Source: Palsa-883 sp963847615 (GTDB lineage: Bacteria > Pseudomonadota > Alphaproteobacteria > Acetobacterales > Acetobacteraceae). From it: DNA of 40,926 nucleotides. A model generated the notes under the pieces. It was given only the letters and a program-made list of their open reading frames with translations, made no database searches and had not been told where the DNA came from. The translations under genes were made by a program, and so were the position numbers. Each line of letters opens with the position of its first letter. Positions within the stretch are counted from its first letter, which is position 1. The DNA lies in NCBI GenBank assembly GCA_963847615.1, contig CAWKAN010000031.1, forward strand, positions 1-40,926, read 5' to 3'. Shown here piece by piece: positions 1 through 7,479 of the stretch.

Positions 1-68
1 CCGAAACCTGGACAGGTAGTTAAGAGAGGTTCCGGCCCCTAAAACGGCTTGAAATCCAGGGGTTCCAG

Positions 69-362
69 ATGATGAATGTTCGCAAGAAGCACGGCGTTGA
101 TTTCAAGGCGCAGGTAGCCTTGGCAGCGGTTCGCGAGGATGGCACGGTGGCGGAGCTGTCGAGCCGGTACGGCGTGCATGCCAGCCAAATCCATGCGTGG
201 AAGAAGACGGTCATCGACGGGGTTGGCTCGCTGTTTGTCCGCGGCAAAGCTGGCGCGACCGATGGCACGACCGCCGACGATGCGCGGCTGGCCAAGCTGT
301 ATGAAAAAATCGGCGAATTGACTGTCGAGCGGGATTTTTTTCGCAAAAGGTCTGGTCCATGA
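69..362 (+). CDS. IS3-family transposase OrfA
   Basis: This 97-aa protein is the DNA-binding subunit of an IS3-type transposase. It opens with a helix-turn-helix typical of OrfA (the segment reading VAELSSRYGVHASQIHAWKK, about residues 27-46) and ends with a leucine/charged helix (LAKLYEKIGELTVERDFF) that normally mediates assembly with OrfB. Its stop overlaps the ATG of orfB in the -1 frame. A run of seven T (335-341) lies just before the overlap and the -1 frame is open across it, so a programmed -1 frameshift making an OrfAB fusion is plausible. That is the usual IS3 mechanism, but it is inferred here. Confidence 0.9.
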   Translation: MMNVRKKHGVDFKAQVALAAVREDGTVAELSSRYGVHASQIHAWKKTVIDGVGSLFVRGKAGATDGTTADDARLAKLYEKIGELTVERDFFRKRSGP

Positions 363-1507
363 ACCAGATCGCTCGACGGTCACTGGTGGACCGCACGGAC
401 GACGAGCTGTCGATCGTAGCGCAGTGCCGGCTGCTGAGGGTCGCCCGCTCGACGCTGTATTGGCGCCGGTCCGCGGTGAGCGAGGACGATCTGCGGCTGA
501 TGCGGCGGATTGATGAGCTGTATCTGGCGACGCCCTTCTACGGCTCGCGGCGGATGGTGGCGGTGCTGTGCCGGGATGGCTGGACGGTGAACCGCAAACG
601 CGTGCGCCGGCTGATGCGACTGATGCGGATCGAGGCGATCTACCAGAAACCGAACACCAGCCGTCGTCACCCGGAACACCAGGTCTATCCTTACCTTTTG
701 CGTGGTCTGGTGATCGACCGCCCGAACCAGGTGTGGTGTGCGGACATCACGTACATCCCGCTGGCGAAGGGGTTTGTGTATCTGGTCGCGGTGATGGACT
801 GGTTCAGCCGCCGTGTTCTGGCCTGGCGCCTGTCGAGCGGACTGGAGACAGGGTTCTGCGTCGAGGCCTTGCAGGAGGCGATAGATCGATACGGGTCGCC
901 GGAGATCTTCAACACCGATCAAGGCGTGCAATTCACCAGCACCGATTTCATTGCCACGCTGGCGACAAGCGGCGTGCGCATCAGTATGGACGGCAAGGGT
1001 CGATATCTGGACAATATCTTCATTGAGCGGCTGTGGCGCAGCCTGAAATACGAGGAGGTGTACATCAAGGCCTACACCTCGGTACCGACGGCTCGTGCCA
1101 GCATCGGTCTGTGGCTGATTTTTTATAACGATGTACGCCCGCACCAGGCCTTGGGTTACCGAACGCCGCGCGAAGTGTTCCAGACGTCCCCAGCCTGTGG
1201 GGATGTGGACAACGCAAGCGCGTTGACCACATCCCCACAGGCACACCAACAGCGAAAAGAGGATTTATCGATAGGGAAAACGTGCTATAACTTCGTTGCC
1301 CCCTCGAACGGGTGGGGGACAAAGCAACCGGCGGGATTTCTCTTAGCTTGCCCCGTTTCCTGTCCAATGGATGGGGTCCACCTCAATGCGCGAAAAGGCA
1401 CCAGCCTACCGCAAAGAGCGGCGGGAATTATGGGAACTGTTTATCAAGGCAGTCCCGCTCATAATTGGCCTTGTAGGAGCGGCGATTGGCCTAGTGTCCA
1501 CACTTAG
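359..1507 (+). CDS. IS3-family transposase OrfB (DDE integrase), reading past the IS end
   Basis: This is the catalytic subunit of the IS3 transposase. An N-terminal HTH_21-like part is followed by an rve integrase core with the DDE residues in CADITYIPLAKG, FNTDQGVQFTS and DNIFIERLWRSLKYEE. The family-like part ends near the RPHQALGYRTPREVFQ motif, the usual C-terminus at about 280-290 residues. Here the frame stays open for about 100 more codons, first through a long hairpin (1193-1242) and the right terminal repeat, then about 43 codons into flanking DNA. The tail is therefore chimeric and probably without function. The ATGA overlap with orfA suggests coupling or frameshifting. Confidence 0.9.
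   Translation: MNQIARRSLVDRTDDELSIVAQCRLLRVARSTLYWRRSAVSEDDLRLMRRIDELYLATPFYGSRRMVAVLCRDGWTVNRKRVRRLMRLMRIEAIYQKPNTSRRHPEHQVYPYLLRGLVIDRPNQVWCADITYIPLAKGFVYLVAVMDWFSRRVLAWRLSSGLETGFCVEALQEAIDRYGSPEIFNTDQGVQFTSTDFIATLATSGVRISMDGKGRYLDNIFIERLWRSLKYEEVYIKAYTSVPTARASIGLWLIFYNDVRPHQALGYRTPREVFQTSPACGDVDNASALTTSPQAHQQRKEDLSIGKTCYNFVAPSNGWGTKQPAGFLLACPVSCPMDGVHLNARKGTSLPQRAAGIMGTVYQGSPAHNWPCRSGDWPSVHT
1193..1242. repeat. Near-perfect hairpin inside the IS3 element
   Basis: A 16-bp arm (1193-1208, GCCTGTGGGGATGTGG) pairs perfectly with 1227-1242. After one A/A mismatch the stem continues for 6 bp (CAACGC/GCGTTG) around an AAGC tetraloop. It lies at the end of the conserved part of orfB, inside the reading frame. 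It could stop transcription at the end of the transposase gene or block translation from impinging transcripts. There is no T tract, so it is not a classical intrinsic terminator. Confidence 0.75.
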
Positions 1508-1514
1508 AAGGTGA
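1386..1514 (+). CDS. Small single-span membrane protein (42 aa), possible remnant
   Basis: An ATG seven bases beyond the IS right end opens a 42-codon frame ending TGA at 1512-1514. The product starts with a charged segment (MREKAPAYRKERRELWEL) and continues with a hydrophobic stretch (AVPLIIGLVGAAIGLVS), ending STLRR. That is the layout of a small inner-membrane protein with positive charges on both sides of the helix. I do not recognise a family. The IS insertion right at its 5' side means it may be the 3' part of a longer broken gene. No good ribosome-binding site is visible. Confidence 0.35.
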   Translation: MREKAPAYRKERRELWELFIKAVPLIIGLVGAAIGLVSTLRR

Positions 1515-1588
1515 CTTTCCATAAAGCCGATTATGCGGCGCAAACTTCCTTTGCATCCTGATTGAGGGTTTGCGCGCTGCGCTTAAGG

Positions 1589-1617
1589 TTGATTTTTAAG
1601 GATGAAGATGGTACGCT
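1589..1617 (+). promoter_or_regulatory. Candidate sigma-70 promoter for the toxin-antitoxin operon
   Basis: TTGATT (1589-1594) and TACGCT (1612-1617) are separated by exactly 17 bases. The expected transcription start, about 6-8 bases after the -10 box, falls on or next to the antitoxin ATG at 1624. No Shine-Dalgarno sequence is visible before that ATG. This would make the mRNA leaderless or nearly so. Confidence 0.45.
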
Positions 1618-1623
1618 AGTGCC

Positions 1624-1857
1624 ATGACAGAATTGCTCGACCAAGCGCTTGAGGTGGCCCGCAACCTGCCGCCCGCCACTCAGGACGACATCGCCCGCGT
1701 TGTCCTCCGGCTCGCCGGAGAGAACGACGAGGAACCACCCGTGGCGCTCGCGCCCGACGAACGCGCCGCCATTGCCGCCTCGAAAGCCGCCGCGGCCCGT
1801 GGCGAATTTGCGAGCGACGAGCAAGTGCGGGCCGCGTGGGCCAAACACGGCTTGTGA
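1624..1857 (+). CDS. Antitoxin of a RelE/ParE-type toxin-antitoxin module
   Basis: This 77-aa protein is mostly helical and acidic, with LLDQALEVARNLPPATQDDI near the N-terminus and a C-terminal ARGEFASDEQVRAAWAKHGL. This is the layout of the short antitoxins that accompany RelE/ParE toxins, where the C-terminal segment (a GEFAS-type motif followed by a helix) wraps the toxin. Its stop overlaps the toxin start in GTGA, so the two are translationally coupled. Such antitoxins usually repress their own promoter with the toxin as co-repressor. That is family knowledge and not visible here. Confidence 0.75.
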   Translation: MTELLDQALEVARNLPPATQDDIARVVLRLAGENDEEPPVALAPDERAAIAASKAAAARGEFASDEQVRAAWAKHGL

Positions 1858-2147
1858 AGCTTCGCTACACCCTCCCGGCTCTCGCCGACCTCACCGCCGT
1901 TCTCGACGACATCGCGGCCCGTTCGCCGCAGGGTGCCCGCCGCGTACAGGCCCGCATTCAGGCGATCATCGATCTTCTGTTGCTGCATCCCCGCATCGGC
2001 ACCCGCACGGATGATCCGGCGATCCGGCGCATGACGGCAACGCCCTATCCGTATCTCGTCTTCTATGAGACCACCGAAACCGAGATTATCATCCACGCGG
2101 TGCGCCATACTGCCCGCGGTCCTTCCGGGATGCCCGGCGCGACGTAG
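1854..2147 (+). CDS. ParE/RelE-family toxin
   Basis: This 97-aa protein has the ParE/RelE signature: an N-terminal strand (KLRYTLPALADL), a helical hairpin with an ARSPQGARRVQARI segment, and the C-terminal strands YLVFYETTETEIIIHAVRHT that end in the conserved I-H-V-R-H pattern. I place the start at the GTG (1854-1856) that overlaps the antitoxin stop. An upstream in-frame GTG at 1836 would add six residues inside the antitoxin gene. ParE members poison gyrase and RelE members cleave mRNA on the ribosome; the sequence looks more ParE-like, but the target cannot be decided by eye. Confidence 0.8.
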   Translation: MKLRYTLPALADLTAVLDDIAARSPQGARRVQARIQAIIDLLLLHPRIGTRTDDPAIRRMTATPYPYLVFYETTETEIIIHAVRHTARGPSGMPGAT

Positions 2148-2217
2148 CGTCATTACCGGGCTGCGTCATCACCTTCCGCCAAGGAAAGGCAAAGAACGAC
2201 GATTTGTGGTGGTTCCG

Positions 2218-2305
2218 GGGGCGACCCGTCTCACAGTATGCAGGCTTTCGAGGGTTGCACTGGATGTCCCGTGCCGAGCCTCATGCATAGGAGACGGGTC
2301 GCCCC
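2218..2305. repeat. 88-bp inverted repeat between convergent genes
   Basis: The arm GGGGCGACCCGTCTC (2218-2232) is perfectly repeated in inverse orientation at 2291-2305. Inside, TATGCAGGCT and AGCCTCATGCATA pair with a small bulge, so nearly the whole segment folds into one long hairpin. It sits between the ends of the toxin gene (+) and the serine hydrolase gene (-). It may act as a bidirectional terminator or be a small palindromic mobile element. No flanking direct repeat is evident. Confidence 0.6.
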
Positions 2306-2326
2306 TGTCTCAGGCGAACATCTGCC

Positions 2327-3439
2327 CTAATCGATCGCCGCGTGCACCAGATTCGCCACCCGGTCCAGCCGCGCCGAGTGCCACGGATCGGGCGAGACAA
2401 AATTCGTCAGATAAGCAAACGACACCCCACTGGTCGGATCGGCCCAGGAATACGACGACCCCACCCCGCCATGGCCGAACACCGCAGGCGCACCGAGCGT
2501 GCCCAGGCCGCGGATGCGATCGCTCTCGCCGCGCACATGCGGGCCCAGGCCGCGGTGCATCGGAATGCCGCCCATCTGCTCGTCCCCACGCTCCCCGGTG
2601 TGGTTGCGCGTGACGTAGGCGATCAGCCGCGGCGAGAACAGCCGCACGCCGCCCAGCCGCCCGCCCGCCATCAGCATCTGGTAGAACGCCACCATCCCGC
2701 GCGCCGTCGCGAACCCCCCACCGGACGGCAGCCCCGCGGCGCGGAACTCGGCGGAGTTGTCGCGCGGCTCCGGCGCATACGTGTCGGCGCAGCGCGTCTG
2801 CAATTGCGTCGGCACGCCGACGAAGATGTCGTCGGCCAACCCCAACGGCGCGATCACCTTGTCGCGGATCACATCGCGATAGTCGCGGCCGGTGACCGCC
2901 TCGATCACCATCGCCTGCACCAGATGCGCCGCCTGGCCGTGATATTGCACCTTCGATCCGGGCGTCCAATCCAGCGCGAAGTCGCACACCTCGGCGCGCA
3001 TCCGCGCGTGGTCGGTCCAGCTTGCCTTGGTCACGTTGTTCGACGGAAACCCGCCCTGGTGCGTCATCACCTGGTGCAGGGTGATCTCCCCTTTGCCGCG
3101 CGCCGCGAACTCCGGCAGGTGGTCGGCGACGCGGTCCATGAAGGACAGTTTTCCTTCCTCGACCAGCGCCCACACCGCCGCCGAAGTCAGCACCTTGGTC
3201 TGCGAGAACAGCAGGAACAGCGTCTCGTCGGTGGTCGGCTGCTTCACCGGCTCGGTCCGCGCAGCGCCGTAGCTGCGGAACAGCGCCAGCTTGCCGTGCC
3301 GTGCCAGCGCGATCTGGCAGCCGGGGTAGCGGCCTTCCTCGATGTGCCGATGGATCAGCGCCTCAAGATGGAACAGCGGCTTGGCGGCCAGGCCGAGGCG
3401 CGCGGGATCGGCAGGGGACAGCGGAAACTCGCCGGCCAT
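2327..3439 (-). CDS. Serine hydrolase of the beta-lactamase / penicillin-binding protein fold
   Basis: This 370-aa protein belongs to the class C beta-lactamase-like family that also includes EstB-type esterases and D-aminopeptidases. The catalytic S-x-x-K is SQTK (Ser79-Lys82), the second motif is a Tyr in VQYHGQAAH, and the third element is HGG in FGHGGVGSS near the C-terminus. No signal peptide is visible, so a cytoplasmic esterase or hydrolase role is more likely than antibiotic resistance. I chose the ATG at 3439 because GGAAGGAG precedes it by about 7 bases; a longer upstream frame lacks a good site. Substrate is unknown. The gene stands alone, convergent with the toxin-antitoxin operon. 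Confidence 0.88.
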   Translation of the reverse strand: MAGEFPLSPADPARLGLAAKPLFHLEALIHRHIEEGRYPGCQIALARHGKLALFRSYGAARTEPVKQPTTDETLFLLFSQTKVLTSAAVWALVEEGKLSFMDRVADHLPEFAARGKGEITLHQVMTHQGGFPSNNVTKASWTDHARMRAEVCDFALDWTPGSKVQYHGQAAHLVQAMVIEAVTGRDYRDVIRDKVIAPLGLADDIFVGVPTQLQTRCADTYAPEPRDNSAEFRAAGLPSGGGFATARGMVAFYQMLMAGGRLGGVRLFSPRLIAYVTRNHTGERGDEQMGGIPMHRGLGPHVRGESDRIRGLGTLGAPAVFGHGGVGSSYSWADPTSGVSFAYLTNFVSPDPWHSARLDRVANLVHAAID

Positions 3440-3581
3440 GGTTGGGCTCCTTCCGGGGTTCGTGCCCGCGATGCTAAGCCGCGCGCGGCGCACCGCCAAC
3501 CGCCGGGGGAAACGACGGCCGAAGCAAAGCCAGGGGCTTCGGCCCATAGGCGCGAGCCTAGACCAGCCGTCTTAATGAAGG

Positions 3582-3765
3582 CTCATATGGCGTTGACTGT
3601 TGGACGGCCCCGTAGGGCGGAAAAGCGCAGCGCCTTCCGCCGTCGGACGGTGGCGGGATATGTTGTTGGGGACGTCGGCAGATGCGAGCGGCTCGCCCGG
3701 CGGTGGCGGAAGGCGCTGCGCTTTTCCGCCCTACGGGCCGTCCAACAGTCAACGCCATAAGAGCG
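3582..3765. mobile_element. MITE-like 184-bp palindrome with 10-bp flanking direct repeats
   Basis: Two arms of about 55 bp are almost perfect inverted copies (left from CATATGGCGTTGACTG at about 3584, right ending CAGTCAACGCCATA at about 3759), with one C inserted in the left arm. The central about 65 bp are unpaired or weakly paired. The element is flanked on both sides by TTAATGAAGG (3572-3581 and 3766-3775), which looks like a target-site duplication. There is no coding capacity, so it would need a transposase in trans. Confidence 0.75.
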
Positions 3766-3930
3766 TTAATGAAGGACGGGCCCACGCCCAGGAGCGATGG
3801 GTGATGGCGTTGATGCGTTCCGAATCGCGAACGAGGAAGCGCCGCGCATCCTTGCAGGCGGCGCCGACGGCCTCATGGCTGTCCCAGACACGCCTGCTGA
3901 GCGTCCCGGGTCCCGCAGTGGCCCCACCCG

Positions 3931-5120
3931 TCACAGCCAGCGTTGGTTGATCGGCATGTCCATCAGGTATTGACCAACCGTCTCAAGATGCGCGCTACGG
4001 CCCTGGAGTTGCTGCGACACGGCATTGATATCGCGGAACCGCCGCTCGATCGGAAAGCGGTCGAAGATCGCCGTGCTGCCGGCCTCGTGGTAGACCTTGT
4101 TCACCATGTCGCGTGCCTGGTTGATCGCGTAGGTCGCGGCCTGGCGGATCGCCACGCGTTCGTCCAGGTTCAGCTCGCCGCGCTGCCGCACCCCCGCCTC
4201 GGCATCGCGCATGGTCTGGATCAGCCAGCCCGCGCCGCGCGCAGGGTCACGTCGGCGCCGCCGATCAGCCCCTGGACCGCCGCGTTGTCGCGCATCGGGG
4301 CGGGGGCCAGCGCCTGCGTCTTTTGTCGGGCGAGCTTGATGAAGTCGTCGAGCAGGGTCCGCCCGACGCCGAGCGCGACGGCGGCGAACCCGGCGGCATA
4401 GATGCTCAGCGAACTGAACCGGTAGGTCAGCCCCGGTTCGCGCCGTTCGGCGGGGTTGTCCCGCCCGATGGCGTGGGCATCGGGGATGAACAGGTCGGTC
4501 ACCTCGTAGTCGTCGCTGCCGGTGCCGCGCAGGCCGAGCACCTGCCAGGTATCGGTGATCTTCGCCCGGGCGCGCGGAAACAGCAGGGTGCGCTCGATCG
4601 GCTTGCCGTCGGCGTCGCACCGCGGCGTGCCGTCGGCCTCGAACGTCGGCACATGCGCGCCGAGCCAGGAGCAATGCCGGCTGCCGCTGGCGAAGCTGCC
4701 GTGGCAGGTCAGCCGCCAACCGCCCTCGGCGCGGATCGCGCGGGCGCCTGGGGTCTGCCCCCAGGCGAGCGCGTCGCGGGGCCCGCCGAACATCTCCCGG
4801 GCGGCGGCCTCGGACAGATAGGCCGCCGACATGGAGCAGCCGGATTGCTGGTTCATGCACCAGGCCGTGCTGGCATCGCCGCGGGCGATCTGTTCGACCG
4901 CCTGGATGTAGATCGAGGGGGTCAGTTCGACGCCGCCGATCGCGCGCGGCACCAGCAGGTGGAACATCCGCGCCGCGTGCATCGCATCCAGCACGTCCTC
5001 CGGCAGCTGGCAGCCGGCCTCGATGCGTGGGGCCGCCGCATCCAGGATCGGCATCAGCGCCCGCGCCCGCGCGACGTAGTCGTCTTCGGCCGCCGCCGCG
5101 CCGGCCTCGTGCAGGTCCAT
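3931..5120 (-). pseudogene. Acyl-CoA dehydrogenase-type flavoprotein (DszC/HsaA-like), frameshifted
   Basis: The two reading frames together give a protein of about 396 aa resembling flavin-dependent monooxygenases of the acyl-CoA dehydrogenase fold. The first frame (5120 to about 4230) starts MDLHEAGAAAAEDD and has the family's N-terminal helices, LLVPRAIGGVELTP, the ASTAWCMNQQSG helix and the middle beta domain (LGLRGTGSDDYEVTDLFIPD). The second frame (to 3931) has the C-terminal helices with RFRDINAVSQQLQGRSAHLE. The shift is near 4226-4236, in the segment ARAGWLIQTM, and is equivalent to one missing base. No other decay is apparent, so it may be a sequence error. It is divergent from pcm. 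The substrate is unknown, and a reductase partner is not nearby. Confidence 0.8.
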
Positions 5121-5207
5121 TGGACAATTCCTCTCCGCGTCGTAGCGTCAGCCTATACCGCGGGGCGCCGGCCGGGCAAAAGCGCCGCCATTGCACCAGG
5201 GCAGCCG

Positions 5208-5876
5208 ATGGATGCGCGCGCGACATTGGTTCGGGCGATCGAGGCGGAGATGCGGGCGACCGCCCGATGGACCGGCCGACGACGGTTGGCGCCGCCGGTG
5301 CGGGCGGCGCTGCTGGCGGTGCGGCGCGAGGCATTCGTGCCGCCGGCGTTACGGGCCGAGGCCTACGCGAACCATCCGCTGGGAATCGGCCATGGCCAGA
5401 CCATCTCGCAGCCGTTCATCGTCGCGCTGATGACGGATCTGCTCAATCCGGCCGCGGATGATGTTGTGCTGGAGGTCGGCACCGGCTCGGGCTACCAGGC
5501 GGCGGTGCTGGCGGCGCTGGTGCGGCACGTCTACTCGATCGAAATCATCGCGGCATTGTCGGCGCGGGCGGCGACGGCGCTGGCGCAGCAGGAGGTCGAC
5601 AACGTCACGTTGCGGATCGGCGATGGCGCGGCGGGTTGGCCCGAGCACGCCCCGTACGACGGCATCATCGTCACCGCCGCCGGCCCGACGGTGCCGCCGG
5701 CGCTGGTGGCGCAACTGCGTCCCGGCGGGCGGATGGTCCTGCCGCTGGGCGACCCGGCCGACGAGCAGATGCTGACGCTGGTGACCAAGGACAGCGACGG
5801 CCGCGTCACCCAGCGCGACGTGCTGTCGGTTGCGTTCGTGCCACTGGTCAAGGGAGAGCCGCAACATCCCGGGTGA
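5208..5876 (+). CDS. pcm: Protein-L-isoaspartate O-methyltransferase
   Basis: The 222-aa product repairs isoaspartyl residues in damaged proteins by SAM-dependent methylation in the cytoplasm. Visible signatures are the substrate loop GQTISQPFIVALMTDLL (about residues 63-79) and the SAM-binding motif LEVGTGSGYQAAVLAAL, followed by the acidic position in VYSIEII. The C-terminal LRPGGRMVLPLGD is also typical. Length matches the family. The ATG at 5208 leaves a normal N-terminus; longer versions of this frame run antisense through the flavoprotein gene and are not real. The gene is divergent from the flavoprotein gene, with about 87 bp between them for both promoters. Confidence 0.92.
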   Translation: MDARATLVRAIEAEMRATARWTGRRRLAPPVRAALLAVRREAFVPPALRAEAYANHPLGIGHGQTISQPFIVALMTDLLNPAADDVVLEVGTGSGYQAAVLAALVRHVYSIEIIAALSARAATALAQQEVDNVTLRIGDGAAGWPEHAPYDGIIVTAAGPTVPPALVAQLRPGGRMVLPLGDPADEQMLTLVTKDSDGRVTQRDVLSVAFVPLVKGEPQHPG

Positions 5877-6043
5877 TGGTGGGACCGGCTGGCGCGTGGC
5901 GCGGCGCTGCCGCGAGATCACCCCAACCAGCCGGGGCAACAAAGCGCCTTCCCACCGCCTCTCTCCCAACCGATGGGGGAGCGAGGAATCGCCGGTCCGG
6001 GCGCCCGCTATCCGCCCCGCCCGGAACCCGCTTGAATGCCCGG

Positions 6044-6634
6044 ATGGCGCGCAACGACCCGGTCCCGATCGCAACCGCTGCCCAGCCGCGGGCCAGCCTG
6101 CCCGCGCTGTTCCGGGGTTTCCTGTCGATCGGGCTCATGAGCTTCGGCGGCGGCCTCGCCGCCTGGATCCGGCGCGAGGTGGTGGAGCGGCGCGGCTGGC
6201 TCGACGACAAGCAATTCCTCACCGGCTACGCGCTCAGCCAGATCGTGCCGGGGGCGACCAACGTGAACCTCGCGGTGTTCATCGGGGCGCAACTGCGCGG
6301 CGTGCCGGGCGTACTGGCGGCATTGGGCGGGTTGATGCTGATCCCGGTCGTGCTGATGCTGGCGGCAGGCTCGCTGTTTCTGCGCGCGCAGGCGACCCCC
6401 GGCTGGGCCTGGATCGGCACGGCACTGGCGGGCATGGGCGCGGTGGCGATCGGGCTCAATCTGGCGACCGGGGTGCTGCTGGCCCGGCGCAACCTGCGCG
6501 GCATGACCGCGGCGCTGGTGATGCTGGCGACCACGATCGGCGTCGGCGTGCTGCGCATTCCGCTGCTCGAGGTGCTGCTGGTGATGTTCCCGGTCAGCCT
6601 GGCGCTGAGCGTGTGGCAAGGCAGTCCGAGATGA
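6044..6634 (+). CDS. Chromate transporter subunit, first half
   Basis: This 196-aa integral membrane protein belongs to the CHR family as a short single-domain member. The conserved N-terminal motif reads LMSFGGGLAAWIRREVVERR, then WLDDKQFLTGYALSQIVPG, TNVNLAVFIGAQLRGVPG, and several hydrophobic helices. Short CHR proteins come in pairs, each equal to half of a long ChrA, and the partner follows 13 bp downstream. They export chromate, although many pairs in environmental bacteria have not been tested for this substrate. The start at 6044 gives the family-like N-terminus after a short charged leader. Confidence 0.85.
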   Translation: MARNDPVPIATAAQPRASLPALFRGFLSIGLMSFGGGLAAWIRREVVERRGWLDDKQFLTGYALSQIVPGATNVNLAVFIGAQLRGVPGVLAALGGLMLIPVVLMLAAGSLFLRAQATPGWAWIGTALAGMGAVAIGLNLATGVLLARRNLRGMTAALVMLATTIGVGVLRIPLLEVLLVMFPVSLALSVWQGSPR

Positions 6635-6647
6635 TCCCGGTGGGGAG

Positions 6648-7172
6648 ATGATCCCGGTGCTGGTCCAGCTCGCGCTGCTGTTCGGCGGCTTCTCGCTGCT
6701 GGCGTTTGGCGGCGGGGCGGCGGTGATCCCCGACATGCAGCGCGCGACGGTCGACACCTACCACTGGCTGACCGCGCCGGAATTCCTGGCGTTCTTCGCC
6801 ATCTCCCGCGCCGCGCCGGGGCCGGGCTCGCTGATCGTGGTGCTGATCGGCCAGAAGGTCGCCGGCGTGGCGGGGGCGGTGGTCGCCGGGCTGGCGATGT
6901 TCGGCCCGTCCTGCATGCTGGTCTACGGCGCCGCCCATGCCTGGCACCGCACCGCCGGGGCACCATGGCGCCAGCACGTGGAGCGGGCGCTGGCGCCGGT
7001 CGCGGTCGGCGTGACCTTCGCCAGCGGCATCGCCCTGATCCGTGGCACCGAGCACGACTGGCGCACCTACGCGATTACCGCCGCCGCCACGCTGCTGCTG
7101 TCGACCACCCGGCTCAACCCGCTGTTCCTGCTGGGCGGCGGCGCCGCGGCGATGCTGCTGGCCGGGGCGTAA
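6648..7172 (+). CDS. Chromate transporter subunit, second half
   Basis: The 174-aa protein is the partner of the preceding short CHR protein. It has the same signature, LLAFGGGAAVIPDMQR, then WLTAPEFLAFFAISRAAPGP and LIVVLIGQKVAGVAG, followed by hydrophobic helices ending NPLFLLGGGAAAMLLAGA. The gene begins 13 bp after its neighbour, and its ATG is preceded by GGGGAG, so the two form an operon. The paired halves are thought to insert in opposite membrane orientations to build one transporter. No chrB-type regulator is present. Confidence 0.85.
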   Translation: MIPVLVQLALLFGGFSLLAFGGGAAVIPDMQRATVDTYHWLTAPEFLAFFAISRAAPGPGSLIVVLIGQKVAGVAGAVVAGLAMFGPSCMLVYGAAHAWHRTAGAPWRQHVERALAPVAVGVTFASGIALIRGTEHDWRTYAITAAATLLLSTTRLNPLFLLGGGAAAMLLAGA

Positions 7173-7191
7173 TCGAACGCGCGGCACCAAC

Positions 7192-7413
7192 CAGGGCAAT
7201 CGGGTGAAGTGAAGGAAGGCTGGGGCTTCGCCCCAGACCCCACCAAGGGGCGCTGCCCCTTGGAACCCCGCCAAGGGCGGAGCCCTTGGAACCCCACACT
7301 CCCAGTCATGGAGTCCAGAGGCCGCTGCCTCTGGTGGGGGTCCAGGGGGCAAAGCCCCCTGGCGGGGTTCGGGGCGGAGCCCCAGCCTTCCTTCGCTTCA
7401 CCCGATTGCCCTG
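7192..7413. mobile_element. MITE-like 222-bp nested palindrome with 10-bp flanking direct repeats
   Basis: The outer 43 bp (from CAGGGCAATCGGGTGAAG, 7192) are an inverted copy of the last 43 bp (ending ATTGCCCTG, 7413) with only two mismatches. The inner part consists of smaller hairpins of the GGGGC..GCCCC type, such as AAGGGGCGCTGCCCCTT. The exact 10-mer CGGCACCAAC flanks the element at 7182-7191 and 7414-7423, as expected for a target duplication. It lies between the chromate genes and the kinase gene and may also stop transcription. Confidence 0.75.
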
Positions 7414-7479
7414 CGGCACCAACGGTCATTCCATGACGGACGGCTGCTACGATCCAACCGGGTCGTTCCGCTTCCGCCG

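Larger units (their letters stand above)
1..1379 (+). mobile_element. IS3-family insertion sequence, left tip outside the window
   Basis: The element carries overlapping orfA and orfB with the IS3 arrangement. The left sequence CCTGGACAGGTAG..TTAAGAGAGGTTCC (positions 7-32) matches the reverse complement of the right end (TTGGACAGGAAACGGGGCAAGC.. then TAAGAGAAATCC, about 1333-1370), so these are the imperfect terminal repeats. The right repeat continues outward to TGGACC at about 1379, while the matching outermost bases on the left would lie a few bases before position 1. The target duplication therefore cannot be seen. The exact right boundary is good to a few bases only. Confidence 0.85.

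Noticed and set aside
380..1249. Minus-strand frame of 289 codons across the transposase
   Set aside because: It is the complement of orfB, whose DDE motifs are intact; the product has no domain.
2218..2305. Integron attC-like site
   Set aside because: The palindrome lacks the RYYYAAC/GTTRRRY core sites, and no integrase is near.
2342..3760. Long open frame (472 codons) on the plus strand
   Set aside because: It is antisense to the serine hydrolase gene, which has all catalytic motifs and a good start; the plus-strand product is a histidine/arginine-rich shadow and runs into the palindrome.
3749..3934. 61-codon frame next to the 184-bp element, possibly interrupted by it
   Set aside because: The product ends inside the element, and the reconstructed pre-insertion reading also ends within a few codons. 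No family is recognisable, so a disrupted gene cannot be claimed.
7192..7413. CRISPR or tandem repeat array
   Set aside because: The repeated units are inverted and nested rather than direct repeats separated by unique spacers.
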